Shown here one piece after another: positions 37,251 through 45,347 of a stretch of DNA of 64,000 nt. This DNA is from Falsirhodobacter sp051195255 (lineage in GTDB: Bacteria > Pseudomonadota > Alphaproteobacteria > Rhodobacterales > Rhodobacteraceae). The notes under the pieces are model-generated. The model had not been told where the DNA came from, ran no database searches, and saw only the letters and a program-made list of their open reading frames with translations. The stretch is from NCBI RefSeq assembly GCF_051195255.1, contig NZ_JBNJLK010000002.1:248001-312000 (forward strand), given 5' to 3'. Every line of letters begins with the position of its first letter. Position 1 is the first letter of the stretch. A program made the translations under genes and the position numbers.

Positions 37251-37345
37251 TCGTTTCGCCCATTCGGGGTGAAGATCGTCTTTCGGGGCGAAGTTGTGAA
37301 AAAAGGATCCGGGGTTACGGATCCGCAACCTGGAAAGGATAACGC

Positions 37346-37714
37346 GTGGCACGTATTGCTGGCGTAAACATTCCGACGGGGAAACGCGTCCCCATCGCCC
37401 TGACCTACATCACGGGCATCGGCAACCATGTTGCCGAACAGATCTGCGAAGCCGTGGGCATCGAGCGCACCCGCCGTGTGAACGAGCTGTCGGACGCTGA
37501 AGTGCTGGCGATCCGCGAGCACATCGACGCGAACTACACCGTCGAAGGCGACCTGCGTCGCGAAGTGTCGATGAACGTGAAGCGCCTGATGGACCTCGGT
37601 TCGTATCGCGGCCTGCGTCACCGTCGCAATCTGCCGGTGCGCGGCCAGCGCACGCACACCAACGCTCGCACGCGCAAAGGTCCCGCAAAGGCCATTGCCG
37701 GCAAGAAGAAATAA
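37346..37714 (+). CDS. rpsM: 30S ribosomal protein S13
   Basis: The 122-residue protein uses a GTG start (GTGGCACGTATTGCTGGC) with AAAGGA upstream. It shows RIAGVNIPTGKRVPIALTYI and the C-terminal RGQRTHTNARTRKGPAK. It forms bridges to the large subunit head. It opens the alpha cluster. Confidence 0.97.
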   Translation: MARIAGVNIPTGKRVPIALTYITGIGNHVAEQICEAVGIERTRRVNELSDAEVLAIREHIDANYTVEGDLRREVSMNVKRLMDLGSYRGLRHRRNLPVRGQRTHTNARTRKGPAKAIAGKKK

Positions 37715-37727
37715 GGGGGCGTGACAG

Positions 37728-38117
37728 ATGGCTCGTGACAAGACCCGCATGAAGCGCAAGGAACGCAAGAACATCGCCGCCGGCGTTGCTCATGTGAACT
37801 CCTCGTTCAACAACACCAAGATCCTGATCTCCGACGTGCAGGGCAACGCGATCTCCTGGTCGTCCGCCGGCACGATGGGCTTCAAGGGTTCGCGCAAATC
37901 GACCCCCTATGCCGCACAGATGGCCGCTGAAGACGCAGCCAAGAAGGCACAGGAACACGGTCTGAAGACGATCGAAGTCGAAGTTCAGGGCCCGGGTTCG
38001 GGCCGCGAGTCGGCGCTGCGCGCGCTGGCCGCCGTTGGTCTGAACATCACCTCGATCCGCGACGTGACGCCGATGGCGCACAACGGCTGCCGCCCGCCGA
38101 AACGTCGCCGCGTCTAA
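37728..38117 (+). CDS. rpsK: 30S ribosomal protein S11
   Basis: The 129-residue protein has GVAHVNSSFNNTKILISDVQ and the C-terminal IRDVTPMAHNGCRPPKRRRV, the near-universal platform signature. It lies 13 bases after rpsM and 118 bases before rpoA. Confidence 0.98.
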   Translation: MARDKTRMKRKERKNIAAGVAHVNSSFNNTKILISDVQGNAISWSSAGTMGFKGSRKSTPYAAQMAAEDAAKKAQEHGLKTIEVEVQGPGSGRESALRALAAVGLNITSIRDVTPMAHNGCRPPKRRRV

Positions 38118-38135
38118 GACCGGCAAAAAAAGGAT

Positions 38136-38172
38136 CGGGCCGTGCTTCACAGCGCGGCCCGGTTTCGTCATT
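38136..38172 (+). terminator. Weak hairpin between rpsK and rpoA
   Basis: CGGGCCGTGC and GCGCGGCCCG pair (one G-T) around TTCACA, preceded by A7 and followed by GTTTCGTCATTT. The T tract is broken, so partial termination or processing is more likely than full stop. Confidence 0.35.
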
Positions 38173-38235
38173 TCTGATCCTCGGGCGTTCCCTGCTTTAG
38201 GACATGGGCAAGGAACTGGTATGGAGGCGACACGC

Positions 38236-39252
38236 ATGATCCACAAGAACTGGCAGGAACTGATCAAGCCGACGCAACTGGGCGTGAAGCCGGGTGCGGA
38301 CGCTGGACGCAATGCCACCGTCGTGGCCGAACCGCTGGAGCGGGGCTTCGGCCTGACGCTGGGCAACGCGCTGCGCCGTGTGCTGCTGTCGTCGCTGCAA
38401 GGCGCGGCCATCACCTCGGTTCAGATCGACAACGTCCTGCACGAGTTCTCCTCGGTCGCAGGCGTCCGCGAGGACGTGACGGACATCGTCCTGAACCTCA
38501 AGGGCGTGGCGATCAAGATGGAAGTCGAAGGCCCGAAGCGCGTCGCGATCAACGCGAAGGGTCCTGGTGTGGTCACCGCCGGTGACATCGCCGAAACCAA
38601 TGGCATCGAGATCCTGAACAAGGATCACGTGATCTGCCACCTCGACGATGGCGCCGAAGTCTCGATGGAACTGACGGTCAACACCGGCAAGGGCTATGTC
38701 GCGGCGGACAAGAACCGTCCGGAAGATGCGCCCATCGGCCTGATCCCGATCGACGCCATCTATTCGCCGGTCAAGAAGGTCAGCTACGAAGTGCAGCCCA
38801 CCCGCGAGGGCCAGGTGCTGGACTATGACAAGCTGACGATGCGCATCGAAACCGACGGCTCGCTGACGCCGGATGACGCCGTGGCCTTCGCCGCGCGCAT
38901 CCTGCAGGACCAGTTGTCGATCTTCGTCAACTTCGACGAGCCGGAAGCGGCGACGCGTTCGGACGCCGAGGACGGGCTGGAGTTCAACCCGCTTCTGCTG
39001 AAGAAGGTCGACGAGCTGGAACTGTCGGTTCGTTCGGCCAACTGCCTGAAGAACGACAACATCGTCTATATCGGCGACCTGATCCAGAAAACCGAAGCCG
39101 AGATGCTCCGCACCCCGAACTTCGGCCGCAAGTCCCTCAACGAGATCAAGGAAGTGCTTTCGGGCATGGGCCTGCACCTCGGGATGGACGTCGAGGATTG
39201 GCCGCCGGAAAACATCGAAGACCTGGCCAAGCGTTTCGAAGACCAGTTCTAA
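38236..39252 (+). CDS. rpoA: DNA-directed RNA polymerase subunit alpha
   Basis: The 338-residue subunit starts MIHKNWQELIKPTQLGVKPG; GGAGGC eight bases upstream supports this ATG over one five codons earlier. The N-terminal dimerisation domain has RGFGLTLGNALRRVLLSSL at about residues 36-54, and the C-terminal domain that binds UP elements and activators ends with KSLNEIKEVLSGMGLHLGMD. Confidence 0.98.
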   Translation: MIHKNWQELIKPTQLGVKPGADAGRNATVVAEPLERGFGLTLGNALRRVLLSSLQGAAITSVQIDNVLHEFSSVAGVREDVTDIVLNLKGVAIKMEVEGPKRVAINAKGPGVVTAGDIAETNGIEILNKDHVICHLDDGAEVSMELTVNTGKGYVAADKNRPEDAPIGLIPIDAIYSPVKKVSYEVQPTREGQVLDYDKLTMRIETDGSLTPDDAVAFAARILQDQLSIFVNFDEPEAATRSDAEDGLEFNPLLLKKVDELELSVRSANCLKNDNIVYIGDLIQKTEAEMLRTPNFGRKSLNEIKEVLSGMGLHLGMDVEDWPPENIEDLAKRFEDQF

Positions 39253-39258
39253 TATCTA

Positions 39259-39278
39259 CGGGGGCGTCCGCGCCCCCG
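39259..39278 (+). promoter_or_regulatory. Hairpin between rpoA and rplQ
   Basis: CGGGGGCG-TCCG-CGCCCCCG is a perfect eight-base stem, seven bases past the rpoA stop, but is followed by AAAATG rather than T. It may stabilise the rpoA message end. Confidence 0.4.
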
Positions 39279-39380
39279 AAAATGCCCCGGTCTGCGGGGG
39301 AAAATAAGGGCATGCCGCCCCAAGGTGAGCCGATCCACACGTAGGGTTGGCCGGACAAAGCACAGTAAAGGAGTTGACCC

Positions 39381-39794
39381 ATGCGTCACGCACGTGGCTA
39401 CCGCCGCCTGAACCGTACCCATGAACACCGCAAGGCGATGTTCGCCAACATGTCGGGTGCCCTGATCGAGCATGAGCAGATCAAGACGACCCTGCCGAAG
39501 GCGAAGGAACTTCGCCCGATCGTCGAGAAGCTGATCACGCTGGCCAAACGCGGCGACCTGCACGCCCGTCGTCAGGCCCGCGCCCAGCTGAAAGAGGACA
39601 AGCACCTCGAGCGCCTGTTCGACATCCTCGGCGCCCGTTACAAGGACCGTCAGGGCGGCTACATCCGCATCATGAAGGCTGGTTTCCGTTATGGTGACAT
39701 GGCTCCGATGGCGATCATCGAGTTCGTGGACCGCGACACTTCAGCCAAGGGTGCGGGCGACCGCGCACGTCTGGAAGCCTTCGAGGCGGAGTGA
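39381..39794 (+). CDS. rplQ: 50S ribosomal protein L17
   Basis: The 137-residue protein starts MRHARGYRRLNRTHEHRKAM, with a conserved IKTTLPKAKELRPIVEKLIT. It is the last gene of the alpha cluster and is followed by a strong terminator 26 bases later. Confidence 0.98.
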   Translation: MRHARGYRRLNRTHEHRKAMFANMSGALIEHEQIKTTLPKAKELRPIVEKLITLAKRGDLHARRQARAQLKEDKHLERLFDILGARYKDRQGGYIRIMKAGFRYGDMAPMAIIEFVDRDTSAKGAGDRARLEAFEAE

Positions 39795-39820
39795 TCCTCC
39801 GGAGGTCTCGACAATCTGGA

Positions 39821-39851
39821 AAAAGCCCGCCGTCATGGCGGGCTTTTTTTA
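39821..39851 (+). terminator. Intrinsic terminator after rplQ
   Basis: AAAGCCCGCC and GGCGGGCTTT pair around GTCAT and are followed by TTTTATT. It ends the ribosomal superoperon. Confidence 0.92.
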
Positions 39852-39937
39852 TTGCAAAGCCCTCTGGTTGCTTCCAGAAGTCGGGGCATCCTGCAGAGGT
39901 TGCGTAGGACATGTTTGCTTGGTGATGCGGAAACATT

Positions 39938-40567
39938 ATGTTGTTTGAGCGTTCTGCGACGCTGGAAGACGTGTTGAAGGAGCGGTTGGCCCACCTTTCG
40001 CGGATGGCGAATTGCGGCTATTGCCTTGGCTTTCACATCCGCCAGGGCGTGCCTTCGGCCCGCTATACGACGCTGGATCCTGCCTGGATGGACCACTACG
40101 GTCACCAAGGCTTCCTTATGCGCGATCCGAGCCTAGCCTGGGCTTCCTCGGCGAACGGTGTGTTGAGGTGGAGCGATCCTGCCCTGACCGACACCTATGG
40201 CGTTTACACCGAGGCGCGGCGGTTCGGCCTGCTGTACGGGATGGTGGCGAGCTTTGGTCCCGCGACCTCCCTCAGTGTCGCCGTTCTGGCGCGCAACGAC
40301 CGGGAGTTTCTGGACGCCGAGATGAACTGCGCGTTCGAGACGCTGCAAAGCCTGCACTCCCTCGCCGTGCTGCCGGACCAGTTGTCGTTGGCGCAGAGGG
40401 AAGCTCTTGGCATCATTGCCACCGGGCAGCGCTATGCCGCCGCGGCCGCGCATCTGGGCATCTCGGAAAGTGCGCTGAAGGCGCGGCTGTACGGCGCACG
40501 TCGGCGCCTGAACGCGCGCACCACGCCCGAGGCGATCCGCTGCGCCAAGGATTACGGGCTGATCTGA
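39938..40567 (+). CDS. LuxR-type regulator with autoinducer-binding domain (LuxR solo)
   Basis: The 209-residue protein has an N-terminal part resembling the LuxR autoinducer-binding domain: LDPAWMDHYGHQGFLMRDP with Tyr54 and Asp63-Pro64, then VLRWSDP with Trp78, all at positions usual for acyl-homoserine lactone contacts. Residues 149-209 form a GerE-type helix-turn-helix (LSLAQREALG, GISESALKARLYGARRRL). No luxI-type synthase is present in the window, so it is a solo within what can be seen. The ATG has only a weak ribosome site. It lies alone after the rplQ terminator, 36 bases before rarA. Confidence 0.8.
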   Translation: MLFERSATLEDVLKERLAHLSRMANCGYCLGFHIRQGVPSARYTTLDPAWMDHYGHQGFLMRDPSLAWASSANGVLRWSDPALTDTYGVYTEARRFGLLYGMVASFGPATSLSVAVLARNDREFLDAEMNCAFETLQSLHSLAVLPDQLSLAQREALGIIATGQRYAAAAAHLGISESALKARLYGARRRLNARTTPEAIRCAKDYGLI

Positions 40568-40603
40568 CTTTCCCTGAGGCGCTGTCGAACATATCTTGGA
40601 TTT

Positions 40604-41920
40604 ATGGCCGATCTGTTCGACACCCTTCCCGAAGCCACCCCGTCGGACGGTCGCCGTCCGCTGGCCGACCGTCTGCGCCCGCGCACCCTGTCCGAGGTGA
40701 TCGGGCAAGGGAAGATCCTGTCCCCCGACGGCCCCTTGGGCGCGATGCTGGCGGCGGGGAGCCTGTCCTCCATCATCCTGTGGGGACCGCCCGGCGTCGG
40801 CAAGACGACCATCGCGCGCCTTCTGGCCGATGAGACGGATCTGAGCTTCGTCCAGATCAGCGCGATCTTCGCCGGCGTGCCGGAACTGCGGAAGGTCTTC
40901 GAGGGCGCGAAGCTGCGCCGGCGGAACGGGCAGGGGACACTTCTCTTCGTGGATGAAATCCACCGCTTCAACAAGGCGCAGCAGGACAGCTTCCTGCCGC
41001 ACATGGAGGATGGCACGATCCTTCTGGTGGGCGCCACGACGGAAAACCCTTCGTTCGAACTGAACGCCGCTGTCCTGTCGCGCGCGCAGGTCATCGTGCT
41101 GGAACGGCTGACGCTGGCCGATCTGGAACGTCTGGCCCAGCGGGCCGAGCAGGAGATGGGCCACGCCCTGCCGCTGGACGGCCCCGCGCGCGAATCGATG
41201 CTGGAGATGGCGGACGGTGACGGCCGCGCCCTTCTGAACCTGATCGAGCAGGTGAGCGCGTGGAAGCTGGACCGCATCCTCGACAAGCCCGCGCTGTCGG
41301 CCCGCCTGATGCGCCGCGCCGCGAAATACGACAAGAACGGAGAGGAGCATTACAACCTGATCTCCGCCCTGCACAAATCGGTGCGGGGGTCAGACCCGGA
41401 CGCCGCGCTCTACTGGTTCGCGCGGATGCTGGAAGGAGGGGAGGATCCCCGCTATCTGGCCCGCCGCATCACCCGCATGGCGGTGGAGGACATCGCCCTT
41501 GCCGATCCCGACGCGCAGCGCATCTGTCTGGACGCGTGGAACACCTACGAACGTCTGGGCAGCCCCGAAGGGGAATTGGCCTTGGCGGGGGCGCTGGTGC
41601 ACCTCTCGCTCGCCCCGAAGTCGAACGCTGTCTACACGGCCTTCAAGGCGGCCAAGGCGGCGGCCAAGCAGACCGGGAGCGAGCCGCCCCCGCTGCACAT
41701 CCGCAACGCGCCCACGAAGATGATGCGCGACATGGGCTATGGCGCGGATTACGCCTATGACCACGACCAGCAGGACGGCTTCTCGGGGCAGAACTACTTC
41801 CCCGAGGGGATGAAGCGCCCTGTCTGGTATCTGCCGCCCGAGCGCGGATTCGAACGCGAACTGAAGAAGCGCGTCGAGTATTTCGCCAAGCTGCGGGCGA
41901 AACGGAACGGCGACGGTTGA
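40604..41920 (+). CDS. rarA: Replication-associated recombination protein RarA (MgsA)
   Basis: The 438-residue AAA+ ATPase has Walker A GPPGVGKTT at residues 61-69, Walker B LLFVDEIH with Asp117-Glu118, and sensor 1 GATTENPSFELN. The C-terminal tetramerisation domain follows. RarA acts at stalled replication forks with SSB. The ATG at 40604 begins MADLFDTLPEATPSDG with weak ribosome-binding sequence, probably coupled to the upstream gene. Confidence 0.95.
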   Translation: MADLFDTLPEATPSDGRRPLADRLRPRTLSEVIGQGKILSPDGPLGAMLAAGSLSSIILWGPPGVGKTTIARLLADETDLSFVQISAIFAGVPELRKVFEGAKLRRRNGQGTLLFVDEIHRFNKAQQDSFLPHMEDGTILLVGATTENPSFELNAAVLSRAQVIVLERLTLADLERLAQRAEQEMGHALPLDGPARESMLEMADGDGRALLNLIEQVSAWKLDRILDKPALSARLMRRAAKYDKNGEEHYNLISALHKSVRGSDPDAALYWFARMLEGGEDPRYLARRITRMAVEDIALADPDAQRICLDAWNTYERLGSPEGELALAGALVHLSLAPKSNAVYTAFKAAKAAAKQTGSEPPPLHIRNAPTKMMRDMGYGADYAYDHDQQDGFSGQNYFPEGMKRPVWYLPPERGFERELKKRVEYFAKLRAKRNGDG

Positions 41921-41951
41921 CAATCGGGCGGCGGGAACGGAGACAGCGCCG

Positions 41952-42326
41952 ATGCTCCTGACAGTTGGATATGTCGCGGCGGGCGGGGCCATCGGGTCCT
42001 CGCTGCGTTATCTGGTCAACATGGCGGCCCTTCGGCTGGCCCCCGGCTTTCCCTGGGGAACGCTGGTGATCAACATCCTCGGCTGTGCGATCATGGGATG
42101 TCTGGCCACGGCGCTGGCGATGAAGGGCGGGCAGCGGTTTTCGCCCTTTCTTCTGACCGGTGTCCTGGGCGGGTTCACCACGTTTTCCGCCTTTTCGCTG
42201 GACGCGATGGCGTTGTGGGAACGGGGGCAAGTGCAGGCCGCGATCGTCTATGTGGGCGCATCGGTGATCCTGTCATTGATGGCGGTGCTGGCCGGCGCGG
42301 CCTTGGCAAAAGGGGTGCTCGGATGA
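41952..42326 (+). CDS. crcB: Fluoride exporter CrcB/Fluc
   Basis: The 124-residue protein has four hydrophobic segments. GGAIGSSLRY, GTLVINILGC and the signature GFTTFSAFSLD with the selectivity-filter phenylalanines are in place. Dimers form dual-topology fluoride channels. No fluoride riboswitch fits in the 31-base gap after rarA. The stop overlaps the next start as ATGA. Confidence 0.93.
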   Translation: MLLTVGYVAAGGAIGSSLRYLVNMAALRLAPGFPWGTLVINILGCAIMGCLATALAMKGGQRFSPFLLTGVLGGFTTFSAFSLDAMALWERGQVQAAIVYVGASVILSLMAVLAGAALAKGVLG

Positions 42327-43348
42327 GCGTGAAGAATCTGACCGTTTCGACGGACGAAGGGGAACAGCGGCTGGACAAGTGGTTCCGGCGTCGCTTCCCG
42401 CATGTGACGCAGGGCGCGGTCGAAAAGATGTGCCGCACGGGCCAGATCCGTGTCAATGGCGGGCGGGCGAAAGCCTCCGACCGGATCGAGCCGGGCCAGA
42501 CCATCCGCATCCCGCCGCTGCCCGATCCGAACGACGACAAGCGCGACCTGCCGCAACGCATCACCAATGCCGACGCGCAGATGATCCAGGACGCTGTCAT
42601 CTACAAGGACGAGCATCTGATCGTCCTGAACAAGCCGCCGGGCCTGCCGTCGCAGGGCGGGTCGGGGCAGGGCAACCGCCACGTGGACGGTTTGGCCGAG
42701 GCGCTGAAGTTCGGCTACAAGGACAAGCCGAAGCTGGTGCACCGTCTGGACAAGGACACCTCGGGCGTCCTGATGCTGGCCCGCACCGACCGCGTGGCCC
42801 GCGCCTTGTCCGAAGCGCTGCGCCACCGCAACGCCCGCAAGATCTACTGGGCGCTGGTCGCCGGCGTGCCCAACCCGAAGAAAGGGTCGATCAAATACGG
42901 CCTGATGAAGGCCGGCGGCCGGGACGAGAAGATGGTCTGCGTTCATCCGGCGAAGATGAACGACTATCCGGACGCCAAGCGCGCCCATACGGATTACTTC
43001 GTGCTGTGGTTCCTGGCCACCCGCATGTCGTGGATGGCACTGGAGCCTGTGACCGGCCGGACCCACCAGCTGCGCGCCCACATGGCCGAGATCGGGCACC
43101 CGATCCTGGGCGACGGGAAATACGGCGGCGGCGGTCAGGAAAACCAGGGCGACGGCTGGGGCGGCGGCATCGGCGGAGAGATGAGCCGCAAGCTGAACCT
43201 GCACGCCCGCCAGCTGACGATCGAGCATCCGATCCTGAAAAAGGAGATGACCTTCGTGGCCGAACTGCCCGAACACATGGACCGCGCGTTCAAGCTGCTG
43301 GACATGAAACCGAACGACGTGCCCGCCGACCCGTTCGAGGTGTTCTGA
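42323..43348 (+). CDS. rluC: RluC-type 23S rRNA pseudouridine synthase
   Basis: The 341-residue enzyme has an N-terminal S4 RNA-binding domain (RLDKWFRRRFPHVTQGAVEK) and the catalytic motif HRLDKDTSG at residues 140-148, with Asp143 as the nucleophile. It isomerises uridines in 23S rRNA. A glycine-rich loop (GGGGQENQGDGWGGGIGG, residues 271-288) is an insertion. The start at the ATGA overlap with crcB was chosen because it begins directly before the S4 domain. The exact target sites are assumed from the family. Confidence 0.9.
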   Translation: MSVKNLTVSTDEGEQRLDKWFRRRFPHVTQGAVEKMCRTGQIRVNGGRAKASDRIEPGQTIRIPPLPDPNDDKRDLPQRITNADAQMIQDAVIYKDEHLIVLNKPPGLPSQGGSGQGNRHVDGLAEALKFGYKDKPKLVHRLDKDTSGVLMLARTDRVARALSEALRHRNARKIYWALVAGVPNPKKGSIKYGLMKAGGRDEKMVCVHPAKMNDYPDAKRAHTDYFVLWFLATRMSWMALEPVTGRTHQLRAHMAEIGHPILGDGKYGGGGQENQGDGWGGGIGGEMSRKLNLHARQLTIEHPILKKEMTFVAELPEHMDRAFKLLDMKPNDVPADPFEVF

Positions 43349-44049
43349 TGAGCTGGGCGCCCAAGCGCTTCTGGACGGATGTGACGGTGCGGCCCGAAAG
43401 GGCCGGCTTTGCCGTGCTTCTGGACGGCCGCCCGGTCCGCACGCCCGCGAAGGCCCCCCTGATACTGCCGACCGAGGCGATGGCCCGCGCCGTGGCTGCT
43501 GAATGGGACGCGCAGGAGCGTGAGGTGCGGCCCGAGCGCATGCCCGTCACCCGCCGCGCCAATTCTGCCATCGACAAGGTGACGCCCCTGTTCGACGCCG
43601 TGGTGGAGGAGGTGGCGAAGTATGGCGGCACTGACCTGCTGTGCTATCGCGCCGAAGGTCCGGCCGAACTGGTCGCGCGCCAACGGGTCTGGGACGAGGT
43701 TCTGGCCTGGGCCGCGTCCGATCTGCAGGCGCCGCTGGACGTGACCTCGGGCGTGATTCCCTTGGATCAGCCTGTCGAATCACTTGGCCGTTTGCGCAAG
43801 CAGGTCGCGGCCTGCACGCCGCATCAACTGGTGGCCCTGCACGATCTTGTCGCCATGTCTGGATCGCTGGTTCTGGGGCTGGCCGTGACGCACGGGCATC
43901 TGACCGGGGCCGAAGCATTTGCTCTGTCCCGCTTGGACGAAACCTTCCAAGCCGAGATTTGGGGGCATGACGAGGAGGCCGCCGAAGTAGCCGACCTGCG
44001 CATGAAAAGCTTCCTGGGAGCCGAGATATTTTTCCTATTGTGTCGGTGA
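43348..44049 (+). CDS. ATP12-family F1-ATPase assembly chaperone
   Basis: The 233-residue protein starts MSWAPKRFWTDVTVRPERAG, with GFAVLLDGRPVRTPAKAPL, AAEWDAQEREVRPERMPVTR and GTDLLCYRAEGPAELVARQ, all characteristic of ATP12 homologues. In mitochondria ATP12 chaperones the F1 alpha subunit; alphaproteobacteria keep a homologue for the same task. The ATG overlaps the previous stop (TGATG), forming a crcB-rluC-atp12 unit. Confidence 0.92.
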   Translation: MSWAPKRFWTDVTVRPERAGFAVLLDGRPVRTPAKAPLILPTEAMARAVAAEWDAQEREVRPERMPVTRRANSAIDKVTPLFDAVVEEVAKYGGTDLLCYRAEGPAELVARQRVWDEVLAWAASDLQAPLDVTSGVIPLDQPVESLGRLRKQVAACTPHQLVALHDLVAMSGSLVLGLAVTHGHLTGAEAFALSRLDETFQAEIWGHDEEAAEVADLRMKSFLGAEIFFLLCR

Positions 44050-44219
44050 CAATCTTGCTCAATAGATTGGCACGTCCGGGGGGTTGCTGACGAAATCGGC
44101 AAACCGACCTGAATGGCTGACTTGACGCGCGGAAAACTCCTGTTGGAAAGTGGGGAAGCGCGCTCAGGTCGGGCGTAAGTGAAGGCCGCGACGCTGCGGT
44201 TCATCAGGAAGAGGTAAGC
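44050..44219. promoter_or_regulatory. Regulatory region upstream of bztA
   Basis: A 170-base gap precedes bztA. TTGACG at 44122-44127 could be a -35, but no -10 with proper spacing follows. A long 5' leader with GGAAGAGG before the start is clear. No other gene or terminator was recognised. Confidence 0.35.
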
Positions 44220-45236
44220 ATGAAGAAGACTCTGTTTCTTGGCTCGCTGACGGTGGCGGGCCTTGCGGCCGGCTTTGTTTCGGCCGCAACGCTGGATGAC
44301 GTGAAGGCACGTGGCGAACTCCTGTGCGGCGTCAACCCGGGCTTGACCGGCTTCGCCGCGCCTGACGCGAACGGCAACTGGTCGGGTTTCGACGTGGCCG
44401 TGTGCCGTGCCGTCGCCGCCGCCGTTCTGGGCGATGGCGCCAAGGTCCGCTTCGTTCCGACCACAGGTGAGACGCGCTTCACGGCCCTGTCCTCCGGCGA
44501 AGTCGATCTTCTGGTCCGCAACACGACCTGGACCTATTCGCGCGACACCGACCTTGGCCTCGATTTCGCGGGCGTGAACTACTACGACGGTCAGGGCTTC
44601 ATCGTCCGCAAGGATCTGGGCGTCACCTCGGCCAAGGAACTGGAAGGCGCGACCGTCTGCATCCAGACCGGCACCACGACCGAGATGAACCTGGCCGACT
44701 ATTTTGCCAGCAACAGCATGACCTACACGCCCGTCGCCGTTCAGTCGAACGCCGAGGGCGAGCAGCAGTATCTGGCCGGCGCCTGCGACACCTACACGAC
44801 CGACGCCTCGGGCCTTGCGGCCACGCGCGCCTCGCTCGCCACGCCGGAAGACCACATCATCCTGCCCGAGATCATCTCGAAGGAACCGCTGGGGCCGGCC
44901 ACGCGCTCGGGCGACAGCCAGTGGAACGACATCGTCCGCTGGACGCTGAACGCCCTCATCGCGGCAGAAGAATACGGCATCACCTCGGCCAACATCGAGG
45001 AGCTGACCTCCAGCTCGCAGAACCCGGAAGTGCGTCGCCTTCTGGGCGCCGAAGGCAACCTCGGCGAGATGATGGGCCTCGACAACGACTGGGCCAAGCG
45101 CGCCATCGCCGTGGGCGGCAACTATGGTGAGATCTTCGCGGCCACGGTCGGCGAAGCGACCCCGATCGGTCTGGCCCGCGGCCTGAACGCGCAATGGACG
45201 CAAGGCGGCCTGCTTTACGCTCCGCCCTTCCGCTAA
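44220..45236 (+). CDS. bztA: Glu/Gln/Asp/Asn ABC transporter, periplasmic binding protein
   Basis: The 338-residue protein has a signal peptide MKKTLFLGSLTVAGLAAGFV cleaved near VSA-ATLDDVK. The mature part matches the AapJ/BztA type: VKARGELLCGVNPGLTGFA, TTGETRFTALSSGEVDLLVR, ATVCIQTGTTTEMNL, and VILPEIISKEPLGP-like end. It captures acidic amino acids and their amides in the periplasm. A stable hairpin after it likely raises its level relative to bztBCD. Confidence 0.93.
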   Translation: MKKTLFLGSLTVAGLAAGFVSAATLDDVKARGELLCGVNPGLTGFAAPDANGNWSGFDVAVCRAVAAAVLGDGAKVRFVPTTGETRFTALSSGEVDLLVRNTTWTYSRDTDLGLDFAGVNYYDGQGFIVRKDLGVTSAKELEGATVCIQTGTTTEMNLADYFASNSMTYTPVAVQSNAEGEQQYLAGACDTYTTDASGLAATRASLATPEDHIILPEIISKEPLGPATRSGDSQWNDIVRWTLNALIAAEEYGITSANIEELTSSSQNPEVRRLLGAEGNLGEMMGLDNDWAKRAIAVGGNYGEIFAATVGEATPIGLARGLNAQWTQGGLLYAPPFR

Positions 45237-45247
45237 GAACTTCTTTC

Positions 45248-45273
45248 GCAGGGGCGCCCCACCGCGCCCCTGC
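45248..45273 (+). promoter_or_regulatory. Stability hairpin between bztA and bztB
   Basis: GCAGGGGCGC and GCGCCCCTGC form a perfect ten-base stem with a six-base loop, eleven bases past the bztA stop and with no T tract. Such hairpins protect binding-protein messages from 3' decay in other ABC operons; that function here is inferred. Confidence 0.55.
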
Positions 45274-45347
45274 CCATCGACCAACAGGGACCTCCGCGGC
45301 GTAACATCGCCACCACATGGCGGAAGGTCCGAAACAGGGGGATGCTC

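Noticed and set aside
41921..41951. Fluoride riboswitch ahead of crcB
   Set aside because: The gap from rarA is only 31 bases and lacks the conserved motif, so there is no room for the aptamer.
44068..44086. Sigma-54-like site (TGGCAC ... TTGCT) upstream of bztA
   Set aside because: The distance between the GG and GC elements is ten bases instead of five, so it cannot act as a standard sigma-54 promoter.
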